A stretch of DNA of 64,000 nucleotides from Rhizobium sp. Q54 (GCA_945947575.1 CAMEYM010000013.1:19617-83616); one strand, 5' to 3'; shown: positions 27,083 through 37,300, counted from the stretch's first letter. Made by a program: numbers and translations. The notes: generated from the letters alone by a model not told the origin.

Positions 27083-27985
27083 CTAGGCCTTCAGGTTCTG
27101 GTTGAAGAAGTCGATCGTGCGCGTCCAGGCCTGCTTGGCCGAGGCCTCGTGATAGCGCGCGGCGTTGGTGTCGTTGTTGAAGGCGTGGTTGGCGCCCTCG
27201 TAGACGAACACCGTCACGTTCTTGCCCGCAGCCTTCGCCGCGTCGGCGTAGGCGATGTTGCCGGTGTTGGTGCCGGTGTCCAGGGAGCCGAGGTGGACCA
27301 TGTGCGGCACTTTGACGTTGGCAACGTTGGCATTCCAGCCGCTGCCGCCGCCGTAGTAGGTGACGCCGGCCGCAACGTTCGCCGGAGTGTCGGCGGACGT
27401 CATGATGTCGTTGACGCGGCCACCGCCCCAGCAGAAGCCGACCACGCCGACCTTGCCGTTCGAATCGGGGCGCGCCGCAGCGAGCTTGGCGATGTTCTGC
27501 AGTTCGGCAACCGCCTTTGGCGCCTGCACCTGGCCGAAGATCTGTGCGGCTGCTTCATCGGTGCCGGGATAGCCGCCCGCCATGCTGAGCAGGTCGGTGC
27601 CGAGGGCGAGGAAGCCCTCGACGGCCATGCGCCGAGTCACGTCCTCAATGTGCGGATTCAGACCGCGGTTCTCGTGGATGACGATGACGGTCGGCAGGCG
27701 GGTGGTGGCCGTTGCCGCGCGGGGCTTGGCGACCAAGGTCTTCACCTTGACGCCGTCGCCGCCGTCGATCTCCTCGCGCGTCACGGTGATGCGCGCGTCA
27801 TTCGGCTCGACGATGGCCGCCTTGGCGTAGTTGTTCTCGAGGAGCGGCAGCAGCGCGGACGCCGCAACGGTGCCTCCGGCCATCATGGTGAGGCGGTCGA
27901 CGAACACGCGGCGCGGCATGATGGCGTGCGTGTAGTCATGGAAGAGATCGATGTACTTCTGGTCGACCTTGATGGGTTGGGTCAT
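27083..27985 (-). CDS. Dienelactone hydrolase family protein
   Basis: A 300-residue alpha/beta hydrolase. The nucleophile elbow GFCWGGG carries a Cys (about residue 184) as in dienelactone hydrolase rather than the usual Ser; the catalytic His lies in EGANHAFNN near the C-terminus. Residues about 32-50 (LTMMAGGTVAASALLPLL), preceded by PRRVFVDR, look like a twin-arginine-type signal set back from a 22-residue N-terminal extension, as in YghX-like relatives. Aromatic-ester or dienelactone substrates are possible but the gene stands alone, with no catabolic neighbours. Confidence 0.88.
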   Translation of the reverse strand: MTQPIKVDQKYIDLFHDYTHAIMPRRVFVDRLTMMAGGTVAASALLPLLENNYAKAAIVEPNDARITVTREEIDGGDGVKVKTLVAKPRAATATTRLPTVIVIHENRGLNPHIEDVTRRMAVEGFLALGTDLLSMAGGYPGTDEAAAQIFGQVQAPKAVAELQNIAKLAAARPDSNGKVGVVGFCWGGGRVNDIMTSADTPANVAAGVTYYGGGSGWNANVANVKVPHMVHLGSLDTGTNTGNIAYADAAKAAGKNVTVFVYEGANHAFNNDTNAARYHEASAKQAWTRTIDFFNQNLKA

Positions 27986-28140
27986 TGGCAGGAAGCCTCC
28001 CTTTGGTCCTACTGGCCCGAGACAAACGCTCCCCTCCCGGAAACGCGCTCGGCATAGTTAACGGTAGCCGGGGAAGCCTGCGCGTGTCGTTCACAAAATC
28101 GCGGCCACGCAGCCGCAAAGGCCAGCAAAACCGCTGTTGG

Positions 28141-29364
28141 CTAGGGCAGCAGCCGCTCGATGAACCCACCGCGCAGGCAGTGGTCACTCGCCATGCTCGA
28201 CCCATACGCGCCCGCCGGCAGGATGGCGACCCGGTCGCCCTCGGCGAGCGGCGGCAGCAGCCGCTGCCGGGTGAAAACGTCGCCCGACTCGTTGATGTTG
28301 CCGCCGATGCTGACCCGCTCGGTCGCCATTGCCAGCGGCCGGTCGATCACCACGAACTCGAGCTCCAACCCGTAGTGCGCGGCATAGACGTTGGCCGCCT
28401 GGCCGACGTTGAGGCCCGCCCAGCGCTCACCATTCTTGGTCCACGTTGCGGTCACCTGCGCCACCAGGATGCCGGCGGCGGCGACCAGATGCGTACCCAA
28501 CTCACAGGCGATCACCGGTCCGCCGTGTCCGAACACCTCGCCGATCGCCGCGGCCCACCGCTCGGCGCGGAGGGGATCGTCCCCCGGGCGCAGGCGACCG
28601 CCAAGACCGCCGCCGACGTTGATGCAGCGCAGGTCTGGGACGCGCGGCGCGAGGTCTGCGAGAACCCCGAGGGCACGGCGGAAATGGACCTCGTCCTTCC
28701 CGCGTATGCCCCAGCCGAGGTGCATGTGCAGTGTGTCTACCACGAGCCCCGCGTCCTGTGCCGCGGCCAACGCCGCGCCGGCGTCCGCGGGCGACAGGCC
28801 GAGCCTGCTGTCGCCGTAGTCGGTGCGGCTGTTGACGCCGTAGCCGACGTGCACGCCCGGATCGATGCGCAAACCGACGCGCGTGCCGCGCGGCACCAGC
28901 TGCGCGTAGCGGCGCAGGGTGGGGGCGTGGTCGAAGTTGACGTGCGGACCCGAGGCGGCGAACGCACGCAGATCCGCCTCGGAGAGGGATGAAGCCGTCA
29001 CGGAGATCTGCGCGGCCACGAACCCGGCGCCGCGCGCCACCGCGACCTCGCGCGGCGAGCAGGCATCGATGTCCACGCCCTCGCGACGCATCAGATCGAG
29101 AAGGGGGCCGAAGCGATTGGCCTTCATCGCGTAACAGATGCGGGTTTCTCGGAACGGTGTGAGTGCCGCGCGCACCTCGGCGATCTGCACGCGGACGCGA
29201 GCGCCGTCATAGAGATACAGCGGTCCGTCCACCTCTGCCGCCAGCTCCGCGACGCTCTGGCCTGCCACTTCCAGTCCATTGGCGCCGACGGCGAGGGATC
29301 CGCCCATCCACCACGGCACTGTATTGGCTGCGACAGGCCCGACGTCCGGCAGCGGGGCGCTCAT
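28141..29364 (-). CDS. Fold-type III PLP decarboxylase-like protein
   Basis: A 407-residue protein of the ornithine/diaminopimelate decarboxylase superfamily. The PLP lysine is in CYAMKAN (about residue 80); HMHLGWGI, NVGGGLGG, and AGAYGSSMASDH are conserved blocks. Two key motifs differ: the usual EPGR phosphate-binding motif is ELGT, and the catalytic Cys of the CxSxD motif is replaced (GNINESGDVF). It is therefore probably not a standard diaminopimelate decarboxylase; the substrate is unknown. Its ATG overlaps the stop of the ABC exporter gene by four bases (ATGA), so the two proteins are likely to work together. Confidence 0.85.
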   Translation of the reverse strand: MSAPLPDVGPVAANTVPWWMGGSLAVGANGLEVAGQSVAELAAEVDGPLYLYDGARVRVQIAEVRAALTPFRETRICYAMKANRFGPLLDLMRREGVDIDACSPREVAVARGAGFVAAQISVTASSLSEADLRAFAASGPHVNFDHAPTLRRYAQLVPRGTRVGLRIDPGVHVGYGVNSRTDYGDSRLGLSPADAGAALAAAQDAGLVVDTLHMHLGWGIRGKDEVHFRRALGVLADLAPRVPDLRCINVGGGLGGRLRPGDDPLRAERWAAAIGEVFGHGGPVIACELGTHLVAAAGILVAQVTATWTKNGERWAGLNVGQAANVYAAHYGLELEFVVIDRPLAMATERVSIGGNINESGDVFTRQRLLPPLAEGDRVAILPAGAYGSSMASDHCLRGGFIERLLP

Positions 29365-31523
29365 GCGACGCGCGCCTGCCGGCGTTGGGATTCTTTCTCG
29401 ATCTGCGCGCGCAGGTCGGGACGCGTCTGCAGCAGTGCCAGGAACGGGCGGCGGCGCAGCGACAACAGCACGCTCGGCGCCAGGGTCCGCACGGTCGCCG
29501 AGCGCGGCTGGTCGTAGAGGAGGGCGGTCTCGCCGAAGTAGTCCCCGTCGCGCAGCGTCGCGATGCGCCGAGGGCCTCCAGCGTCGTCGGCGATCACCTC
29601 GAGGTCTCCGCGCGCCACGATGAAGAACCGATCGCCCGGGTCGCCCTGATGCACCACTTCGCGGCCGGCCGGATAGATCTCGGGCTGGAACTGCTGTGCC
29701 AGCAATTCAAGGATATCCGGGGCGAGACCGGCAAGCAGCGGTAGCTGCTTCAGGCGCGACGCCTCTACCGTCGCCCAGTCGCCCTCGGCGCTGACGCCGA
29801 AGCCGCTCTGCTTCGCCCACAGCTGCGCGTACAGGCTCCCCTTGCGCAGCAGCTCGTCATGGGTGCCGTGCTCGACCAGCTTGCCGCCGTCCAAGACGAA
29901 GATGCTGTCGGCGCTCGTCGTGGACGACAGGCGGTGGGTGACGGAGAGCACCGTGCGCGTGCGGCCGACGCGTTGCACCGTCTCGTTCACCGCGGCTTCG
30001 GTCGCCGGATCGAGGGCGCTAGTGGCCTCGTCGAGCACCAGTACCGATGGGTTGCGCAGGAGAGCGCGCGCAATGGCGAGGCGTTGGCGCTGGCCGCCCG
30101 ACAGGCGCACGCCGCCCTCGCCGAGCATGGTGTCGAGGCCGCTGGGCAGCTTGTTGACGAGGTCCAGGAGTTCCGCATCGGCGAGCGCAACGCGCATCTC
30201 GTCGTCGGTTGCGTCTGCCTTGCCGACCCGCAGATTGGCCCGAACCGTGTCACGGAAGACGACGTTGTCCTGGAAGACGACCGCCATCTGACCGCGCAGC
30301 GACGCTTGCGTCAGTTCGCGGACGTCTCGCCCGTCCCACCGCACCGAACCGTCTTGCGCATCGAAGAAGCGCAGCACCAGGTTGAGGACGGTCGACTTGC
30401 CAGACCCGCTCGGTCCGACGAACGCGCAGTAGGAGTTGCGCGGCACGCGCAGGCTGACCTCGCGCAGGTTCGGCCGCTCCGCCGAATATCCGAACGTGAC
30501 GCGATCGAGCTCGATGCCGTCGGCAAGCGGCGACGCTTCGCCGGAATTGCTGCGGTCGGCGACGGAGACCTCTTCTGCCAGGGCGTCGTCGATGCGCCCC
30601 AGGCCGGAGTCTGCTGCGATGAAGTAGGGATGCGACCACGTGATGCCGCCGACCGATGCGCTGAGGCCTGTCGATAGGGCATAGAAAGAGACGAGCGATC
30701 CGATGCTCATGTCGCCGCGGAACACCAGCAGCGAGCCCACCACCAGAATCCCCATGTTGAAGGCGAGCATGGTGAGATTCGGCGTACGCTCGACCAGGGC
30801 GCCGAGAATCTGCGCTCGCGTCGATAAGGCAAGGTAGTTGCCAAGGTTGCGACGAAAGCGTTCCAGCAGGCTGCCCTGCATGCCGAACGCCAGCACCGTC
30901 TGGTGGGCGGCGAGATCCTCGTGGACGCGTGCCGCGAATTGGGCCTGTTCCTCGCGCACGCGCCGGCTCGCCCGCAGAGCGCGGCCGCCGAGTAGCCAGG
31001 GTCCGGCGGTCGAGAGCGCCAGTCCTGCCATCGCAAGCAGCGCCAGCTTCCACTCCAGGGTGAAGAGCAACGCGCTGCTGATGCAAAGTCCGAGGGTGCC
31101 GGTGAGCGCCCACGGAATGCCGGACGCGAGACTCTGTTCCACCGCACTCAGGTCGGTGGTGAAGTGTGCGACCAGGGTGGGCGTTGCCGTCTTCGCGTGG
31201 AACCCGACGCTCTGGCGCTGCAGGCGGACATAAAGACGTTCGCGCACCCCCGCTAACAGCCTCTCGCCCAGGCGCGCGTGCAAGACGTCGCGGCCGATCG
31301 CCACGAAGCAGTAGACGACAGCGGCGCCGACCACGCCGCCCAGTAGCGGGAGCAGCAGCGTCGCGTTGCGCGGCGTCAGAACGTCGTCGATCAGTACCTG
31401 GATGACGAGCGGCAGCAGCGCGCTTTCGAACGCGCTCGTTGCCAGGAACAACGCCGCGACAAGGAGGAACGCCCCCCAGTGCCCGCGCACAAGCGTCGGC
31501 AACCGGCGGATGAACCCAATCAT
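29361..31523 (-). CDS. ABC exporter with C-terminal cyclic-nucleotide-binding domain
   Basis: A 720-residue half-transporter: transmembrane region about 1-310 with six helices, then an ATPase domain with Walker A GPSGSGKST (about 375-383), Q-loop VFQDN, signature RLSGGQRQRLA, Walker B VLVLDEATSALDP and switch VTHRLSS. From about 590 to the end it carries an extra cyclic-nucleotide-binding (CAP-like) domain with GDPGDRFFIVARGDLEV and the phosphate cassette GETALLYDQPRSATVRT. Such fusions occur in peptide or lipid exporters. The ATG at 31523 starts just before the first helix; the longer ORF has no homology and no ribosome site is clear. Coupled to the decarboxylase-like gene. Confidence 0.9.
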   Translation of the reverse strand: MIGFIRRLPTLVRGHWGAFLLVAALFLATSAFESALLPLVIQVLIDDVLTPRNATLLLPLLGGVVGAAVVYCFVAIGRDVLHARLGERLLAGVRERLYVRLQRQSVGFHAKTATPTLVAHFTTDLSAVEQSLASGIPWALTGTLGLCISSALLFTLEWKLALLAMAGLALSTAGPWLLGGRALRASRRVREEQAQFAARVHEDLAAHQTVLAFGMQGSLLERFRRNLGNYLALSTRAQILGALVERTPNLTMLAFNMGILVVGSLLVFRGDMSIGSLVSFYALSTGLSASVGGITWSHPYFIAADSGLGRIDDALAEEVSVADRSNSGEASPLADGIELDRVTFGYSAERPNLREVSLRVPRNSYCAFVGPSGSGKSTVLNLVLRFFDAQDGSVRWDGRDVRELTQASLRGQMAVVFQDNVVFRDTVRANLRVGKADATDDEMRVALADAELLDLVNKLPSGLDTMLGEGGVRLSGGQRQRLAIARALLRNPSVLVLDEATSALDPATEAAVNETVQRVGRTRTVLSVTHRLSSTTSADSIFVLDGGKLVEHGTHDELLRKGSLYAQLWAKQSGFGVSAEGDWATVEASRLKQLPLLAGLAPDILELLAQQFQPEIYPAGREVVHQGDPGDRFFIVARGDLEVIADDAGGPRRIATLRDGDYFGETALLYDQPRSATVRTLAPSVLLSLRRRPFLALLQTRPDLRAQIEKESQRRQARVA

Positions 31524-31771
31524 GCCGGGGGGATCGCCGTTCCGGTGCGCCGGAATCTGCGCAGTGGCGCACGCGCCATGTCCGTCGCGGGCGCAGCGAA
31601 CCGAAGTTTCCTGCGAGGATGGATCATGACGCCAGAGGGAACCATACCGGCGCCCGCCGCCAGATGCCATGGTGGCCGTTCGCGGCAGCCGCCGTGCGCT
31701 GCGGGCGGCTTGGCCTGGGCGAGCGCATGGGACTAACATCGCGCCCCGGGACCAGTAGGGGAGGGTTTGAG

Positions 31772-33079
31772 ATGGCGAAGACTCCGAACGAGGCGCAACC
31801 GTTCGCGGACGCCGAGCCGGTTGCGGCCAACGGCTTGCTGCATCGCCGGCTGTTCTTGAGCGGCGGCGCATTCTTTGCAGGGGCATCAGCGCTGAGCGGT
31901 GTGCTGGGAGCTCGGCCTGCATCCGCGCAGATGGCGACCGTGCCGGATTGGCGCAAGGAGCCAGGCAAGTCGTTCACGCCCTACGGCGTGCCGTCGCGAT
32001 TCGAGGAGCCGGTGCAGCGCCTCGTCACCGTGCGCGCGCCCAGCTATCCGAGCCCCGGCGCCGGCTCGTCGCGCACTCCGTTGCACCTGCTCGAGGGCAT
32101 CATCACGCCGAGTGGCTTGCACTTCGAGCGCAGCCACAGCGGCGTGCCCGACATTGATCCCGATCGCCACCGGCTCCTGATCCACGGCCTGGTGCGTCAG
32201 CCGCTGGTGTTCGATCTCGAATCGCTGATGCGCTACCCGCGCGTGTCGGCCATCCATTTCATCGAGTGCGCCGGCAACAGCGGCGGCGGCTGGGCCGCCC
32301 AACCGCCCGTCGGCTTCGTCGCCACGATGCACGGCCTTCTGTCGTGCTCAGAGTGGACCGGCGTGCCGCTGCACTACCTCTTGGAGGAAGCAGGCATCGA
32401 TCCCAAGGCAAAGTGGATCCTGGCCGAAGGCATCGACGCCGCGGCCATGAGCCGCAGCGTTCCCCTCGACAAGTGCTTGGGCGACGCGATGGTCGCGCTC
32501 TTCCAGAACGGCGAGCGCATCCGGCCCGAGCAGGGCTACCCCATGCGCCTGTTGCTGCCCGGGTGGGAAGGCAACATGAACGTCAAGTGGCTGCACCGCA
32601 TCAAGGTGACCGAGGGCCCGACCCACACCAAGGACGAGACATCGAAGTACACGGAGCTGATGCCGGACGGAAAGTCGATGCAGTTCACCTTCCCCATGGA
32701 GGTGAAGTCGGTCATCACGCGTCCGTCCGAGGGCATCAACATGCAGGGCCCGGGGTTCTACGAGATCTCCGGGTTCGCCTGGTCGGGCAACGGCAAGATC
32801 AAGCGCGTCGACGTCTCGGCCGACGGTGGCGCCTCGTGGGCGGAGGCCGCCCTGCAGGAACCGATCGCCAGCCGCGCGCTGACGCGCTTCCGCCTGCCGT
32901 GGCAGTGGGATGGCCGTGAGGTCATTCTGCAAAGCCGCGCCACCGACGAAACCGGTGCCGTGCAGCCAACGCGCGCCGAGCTGATCGGCTCGAAGGGCAT
33001 CAAAAACGCCTACCACTACAACGGCATTACGACCTGGGAGGTCCGTGCGAGCGGACTCGTGAAGAATGTTTGGGCGTAA
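31772..33079 (+). CDS. soxC: SoxC-like sulfite dehydrogenase molybdenum subunit
   Basis: A 435-residue periplasmic molybdopterin enzyme of the sulfite oxidase family. The N-terminus has a twin-arginine signal (LHRRLFLSGGAFFAGASALSGVLGARPASAQ, residues about 22-52). The molybdenum-ligating Cys is in FIECAGNSGGGW. Residues VPDIDPDRHRLLIHGLV and LLLPGWEGNMNVKWLHRIKV are typical of SoxC. The ATG at 31772 follows GGGAGGG. It precedes a cytochrome c gene with which it overlaps by 14 bases; the pair corresponds to SoxCD or a SorAB-like sulfite dehydrogenase. No other sox gene is nearby. Confidence 0.93.
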   Translation: MAKTPNEAQPFADAEPVAANGLLHRRLFLSGGAFFAGASALSGVLGARPASAQMATVPDWRKEPGKSFTPYGVPSRFEEPVQRLVTVRAPSYPSPGAGSSRTPLHLLEGIITPSGLHFERSHSGVPDIDPDRHRLLIHGLVRQPLVFDLESLMRYPRVSAIHFIECAGNSGGGWAAQPPVGFVATMHGLLSCSEWTGVPLHYLLEEAGIDPKAKWILAEGIDAAAMSRSVPLDKCLGDAMVALFQNGERIRPEQGYPMRLLLPGWEGNMNVKWLHRIKVTEGPTHTKDETSKYTELMPDGKSMQFTFPMEVKSVITRPSEGINMQGPGFYEISGFAWSGNGKIKRVDVSADGGASWAEAALQEPIASRALTRFRLPWQWDGREVILQSRATDETGAVQPTRAELIGSKGIKNAYHYNGITTWEVRASGLVKNVWA

Positions 33080-33602
33080 GGTTTTGCTCGGCGGTATGAC
33101 CGCCACGGCCCTCGTTGCGGCCAGCACGGCGCTCGCCGTCGATCCGCCGAAGCTCGGCCAGCCGGCGCCGGAGATGCTGATCCGGCTGTTCGACATCAGC
33201 ATCCCTCCCGACGGCACCGGCCTGCCGCCCGGCCAGGCAACCGCCAAGCAGGGCGAGGCGGTGTTCATCGCGCGCTGTGCCGCGTGTCACGGCGAAAAGG
33301 GCGAGGGCGCCACCAACGATCGTCTCGCCAGCGGCGTAGGCACGCTGCAGGACGAGATTCAGACGTTCAAGACGGTCGGCAGCTACTGGCCCTACGCGAC
33401 AACCCTGTTCGACTACGTGCGCCGGGCGATGCCCTACAACGCACCTCTCTCGCTCACCGATGAGGAGGTGTACGCGGCGACTGCCTACGTCCTGTTCCTG
33501 AACCGGATCATCGGCGAGACCGACGTCATCAACGCCCAGTCCCTACCCGCGGTGAAGATGCCGAACCGCGACGCCTTCATCAACGCCTACGCGCCGCGCT
33601 GA
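33066..33602 (+). CDS. SoxD-like monohaem cytochrome c
   Basis: A 178-residue cytochrome c with an N-terminal signal (LLGGMTATALVAASTALAV), one haem motif CAACH (about residues 75-79) and a methionine axial ligand candidate in RRAMPYNAPLS. It starts inside the soxC 3' end (14-base overlap). Classical SoxD of Paracoccus is longer and has two haems; this single-haem length resembles the SorB-type or short SoxD subunits that accept electrons from the molybdenum subunit and pass them to the respiratory chain. The terminator-like hairpin at 33615 follows. Confidence 0.88.
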   Translation: MFGRKVLLGGMTATALVAASTALAVDPPKLGQPAPEMLIRLFDISIPPDGTGLPPGQATAKQGEAVFIARCAACHGEKGEGATNDRLASGVGTLQDEIQTFKTVGSYWPYATTLFDYVRRAMPYNAPLSLTDEEVYAATAYVLFLNRIIGETDVINAQSLPAVKMPNRDAFINAYAPR

Positions 33603-33613
33603 TACATCAAAAA

Positions 33614-33651
33614 GGGCGGGCCGAGCTTCGTGGGCACCAGCTCGGCCCGCC
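33614..33651. terminator. Terminator hairpin between soxCD and the nrdJ-linked genes
   Basis: A perfect 13-bp stem (GGCGGGCCGAGCT / AGCTCGGCCCGCC) with an 11-base loop. The T-tract (TTTTTG) lies on the minus-strand side, so it best terminates the leftward transcript from nrdJ and its small partners, but it can also stop the soxCD transcript. The remaining bases 33652-33807 show no gene. Confidence 0.65.
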
Positions 33652-33807
33652 TAGTCGATCAGGGAGGATTTACCAAAGGACCACACAACGCGCGGACAGG
33701 AGAGCCCTCGGCCGTGACGAGGGTCCAGCATCCATCCGCTATCCACCCGCGCGCGACGCCAGGGCTGGCTTCCCACGTGGGTGAATCTCGGAACGGGGTG
33801 TGCGTAC

Positions 33808-34062
33808 TCAACCTGCGTGTGTCTCCAGTTCGCGGGCAAATCCCGCGCCGTGCATCACCGCAATCCGTGCGGATCGCACCTGTGCCTGCCATTCGTTGAG
33901 GCGGGCGATGAAGGTGGCGAGCCGCGCTTGCGCCTCGCCGTCGTCAAATCCTTGCACGCCGGTGCCCCGGCGCGTCTCGATGGCTCGATGGCGCTCCTGA
34001 TAGCGCCGCAGCTCGGCTTCGATCTCCGATTCGCAATGCTGGACGGCGCTGAGCGGGGCCAT
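33808..34062 (-). CDS. Small helical protein, last gene of the nrdJ operon
   Basis: An 84-residue protein with no recognised family. The ATG at 34062 has GAGGG ten bases upstream; the longer ORF upstream overlaps the neighbouring gene. The sequence is charged and mostly helical (CESEIEAELRRYQERHRAIETRR, EAQARLATFIARLNEWQAQVR), suggesting a coiled coil, with one Cys. It starts two bases past the stop of the 84-residue gene upstream, and that one overlaps nrdJ, so all three seem to form one transcript. Function unknown. Confidence 0.6.
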   Translation of the reverse strand: MAPLSAVQHCESEIEAELRRYQERHRAIETRRGTGVQGFDDGEAQARLATFIARLNEWQAQVRSARIAVMHGAGFARELETHAG

Positions 34063-34064
34063 CG

Positions 34065-34319
34065 CTATGCCGCCCTCGCGCGGCTGCGCGCCAAGACTTG
34101 GGCGATGACGGTGCGCAGGTCGGCGACCTGATCCATCAACCCACCAATCTGGTCGGACAGCCGGCGATGTTCGGCGAAGTCCTCGCCGCTGGCCTGATTG
34201 CGGGCGATGCGGGAGCTGACCTCTGCCAGCCGGCTTTCTGGTTCGCACATGTCGCGCGTCAACGCATCGACACGATCAAGCAGGCCGGCGAGGGAGTCGC
34301 TCCGCATCGGGGTCCTCAC
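34065..34319 (-). CDS. Small coiled-coil protein overlapping nrdJ
   Basis: An 84-residue protein whose GTG at 34319 overlaps the nrdJ TGA (GTGA), indicating coupled translation; an ATG at 34307 is an alternative. The sequence is strongly helical with heptad-like leucines ([42 protein letters not shown]). One Cys (DMCEPES). No family recognised. Its position suggests a link with ribonucleotide reductase, such as a chaperone or regulator, but only its position supports that. Confidence 0.6.
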   Translation of the reverse strand: MRTPMRSDSLAGLLDRVDALTRDMCEPESRLAEVSSRIARNQASGEDFAEHRRLSDQIGGLMDQVADLRTVIAQVLARSRARAA

Positions 34320-37300
34320 GAGCAGCCGGTGGTGCCGCCGCAGGTCACGCACTTCAAGCACGTACCGTTGCGCACCAGGGTGAAGTTGCCGCACTCGCCG
34401 CAGGCATCGCCTTCGTAGCCTTTGACCTTGGCTTCTATGCGCCGCAGCGTGACACCGACGGCCTCCGCGGAGCCCGATCCGGCAGCGACGCTCACCGTCT
34501 CGGCCACCGTCATGGTGGTGTGGCTGTGCGCGACGGCATGGCCGCCGGCACCAGCCATCGCCAGCATGCGCGGGGCTTCACCGACTGCCGCCGCCGGCAT
34601 CTTCGCCGTGGAGACCAGGTACGGCTTGTGGCCACGCACGTAGCCGTTGCTGGCGAGATCGACGCGCGGGCTCTCGCCGACCGCCGCCGCTTCGCGCTGG
34701 CGCTCGCCGCCGCCCATGGCGTCGGGGCGCAGGTTGTCCGGCGAGACATGCGCAAGGTCGGTGCGGTTCAGGTAGGACACCGCCAGCTCGCGGAATACGT
34801 AATCGACGAGCGACGTGGCCATCTTGATGGCCGTGTTGCCTTCGACCATGCCGCTCGGTTCGAAGCGTGTGAACGTGAACGCCTCGACGAACTCGTCGAG
34901 CGGCACGCCGTACTGCAGGCCGATCGAGATCGCGATGGCGAAGTTGTTCATCAAGCTGCGGAAGGCGGCGCCTTCCTTGTGCATGTCGATGAAGATCTCG
35001 CCCAGCGAACCATCGTCGTATTCGCCGGTGTGCAGGTACACCTTGTGACCGCCGACGGTGGCCTTCTGGGTGTAGCCCTTGCGCCGCTGTGGCAGGCGCT
35101 TGCGCCGCGCGACCCAGGCCTCGGCCATCTTCTCGGCGGCCGCCTTCACGCGCTCGGGAACGGCGGGCGCCGGGGCAGGGGGTGTCGCAGCTGCGGCGAG
35201 CGGGGTGGCATCCTGCTCGTCGTCGTCGGCGATATCGGCGCCGGCGATGGCGGAGGCCAGCGGCTGCGAGAGCTTGGAGCCGTCGCGGTACAGCGCGTTG
35301 GCCTTCAGCGCCTTGGTCCACGACATCTGGTAGGCGTTACGCACGTCCTCCACCGTCGCCGAGTTCGGCATGTTGATGGTCTTGGAGATGGCGCCGGAGA
35401 CGAACGGCTGCGCCGCCGCCATTGCCAGGATGTGGCTCTGCCACGACAGCGAGCGCGTGCCGCGGGCGCCGCACGGGCTGGCGCAATCGAATACGGCGAG
35501 GTGCTCCGGCTTCAGGTGCGGCGCACCTTCGACGGTCATGGCGCCGCAGCAGAACAGGTTCGCCGTCTCGATCTCCTTGGCGGTGAAGCCGAGGTGGGTG
35601 AGCACGTCGAAGGTCGGGTCGTTGAGTTTCGCCGGATCGATGGCGAGCGTCTTGGTGAGGAATGCCTCGCCGAGCGTCCACTTGTTGAATGCGAAGCGGA
35701 TGTCGAAGGCGGTGGACAGCACCTGCTCGACGGCGTCGATCGAGTCGTGCAGGAACCCCCTTGCCATCAGCGCCTTGTGGTCGATGGCCGGCGCACCTTC
35801 CAGCGTGCCGTGGCCGACCGCGTAGGTGACGATGGCGTTGGCGCGCTCCTCGTCGTAGCCGAGCGTCTCGAGGGCCAGCGGCACGCAGCGGTTGATGATG
35901 CGGAAGTAGCCGCCGCCGGCGAGCTTCTTGAACTTCACCAGGGCGAAGTCCGGCTCGATGCCGGTGGTGTCGCAATCCATGACCAGGCCGATGGTGCCGG
36001 TCGGGGCGATGCAGGTGGTCTGGGCGTTGCGGAACCCGTGCTTGGTGCCGAGGGCGAGCGCGCGCTTCCACGCCTCGCGCGCCGCGACGACCAACTCAGT
36101 GTCCTCGCAGTTGTCGGCGTCCAGCGCCACCGGCTCGGTGTGCAGGCCTTCGTACTTGCCGCTGAGGGCGCCGGCGGCGCGCGCATGGTTGCGGATGACG
36201 CGTAGCATGGCGGCGCGGTTGTCTTCGAAGCCAGCAAACGGTCCGCGCTCGGACGCGATCTCGGCAGAGGTCGCGTACGACACGCCGGTCATCAGCGCGG
36301 TGGCGGCGCCGCAGATGGCGCGGCCTTCGTCCGAGTCGTACGGAATGCCCGACGCCATGACGTAGCCGCCGAAGTTGGCGTAGCCGAGACCCAGGGTCCG
36401 GTAGCGGTAGGACAGCTCCGCGATCCGGCGCGACGGGAACTGCGCCATCATCACCGAGACCTCCAGCACCAGCGTCCACAGGCGCGTGGCGTGGGCGTAG
36501 GACTCGGTGTCGAGGGTGCCGTCGGGACGGCGGAACGTCATCAGGTTGAGCGACGCCAGATTGCACGCCGTGTCGTCCAGGAACATGTACTCGGAGCACG
36601 GATTGCTGGCGCGGATGTCGCCGCCCGCCGGGCAGGTGTGCCAGTCGTTGATGGTGGTGTGGAACTGCACGCCGGGGTCGGCCGACTGCCAGGCGGCTTC
36701 GGCGACCTTCTCCCACAGCTCGCGGGCCGGCAGTTTCTTGTGCACCTTGCCGTCGGAGCGGCGCGTCAGCGTCCACTCCTTGTCGTCCTTCACGGCGCGG
36801 AGGAAGTCGTCGGTGACGCGCACCGTGTTGTTGGCGTTCTGGCCGGAGACGGTGAAATACGCCTCGCCGTCCCAGTCGGTGTCATAGGTCGGGAACTCGA
36901 AGTCGGCGTCGGTGTAGCCCTGCCGCGCGAAGTCGATCATGCGCTGGACATAGTTTTCGGGCACTTGCGCCTGGCGCGCGGCGCGGATCGCCTTCTTGAG
37001 CTCGGGATTGTCCGAGGGCGTGAAGCGGCGGTCGCCTTCGACGGCGTTGCACGCCTTCAGCACCGCAACGAGATGCTTCTGGTTGACGCGGGAGCCCGTC
37101 ACCAGGTTGGCGACCTTCTGCTCCTCGACCACCTTCCAGTCGATAAAGCGCTCGATGTCCGGGTGGTCCATGTCCACCACGACCATCTTGGCCGCGCGTC
37201 GCGTCGTGCCGCCCGACTTGATGGCGCCCGCGGCGCGGTCTCCGATCTTGAGGAAGCTCATCAGGCCCGACGACTTGCCGCCGCCCGACAGGCGCTCGCC

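Noticed and set aside
34520..36205. 561-codon open frame on the plus strand inside nrdJ
   Set aside because: It lies fully opposite a conserved reductase and its product is Arg/Gly/His-rich with no family, a typical antisense shadow.
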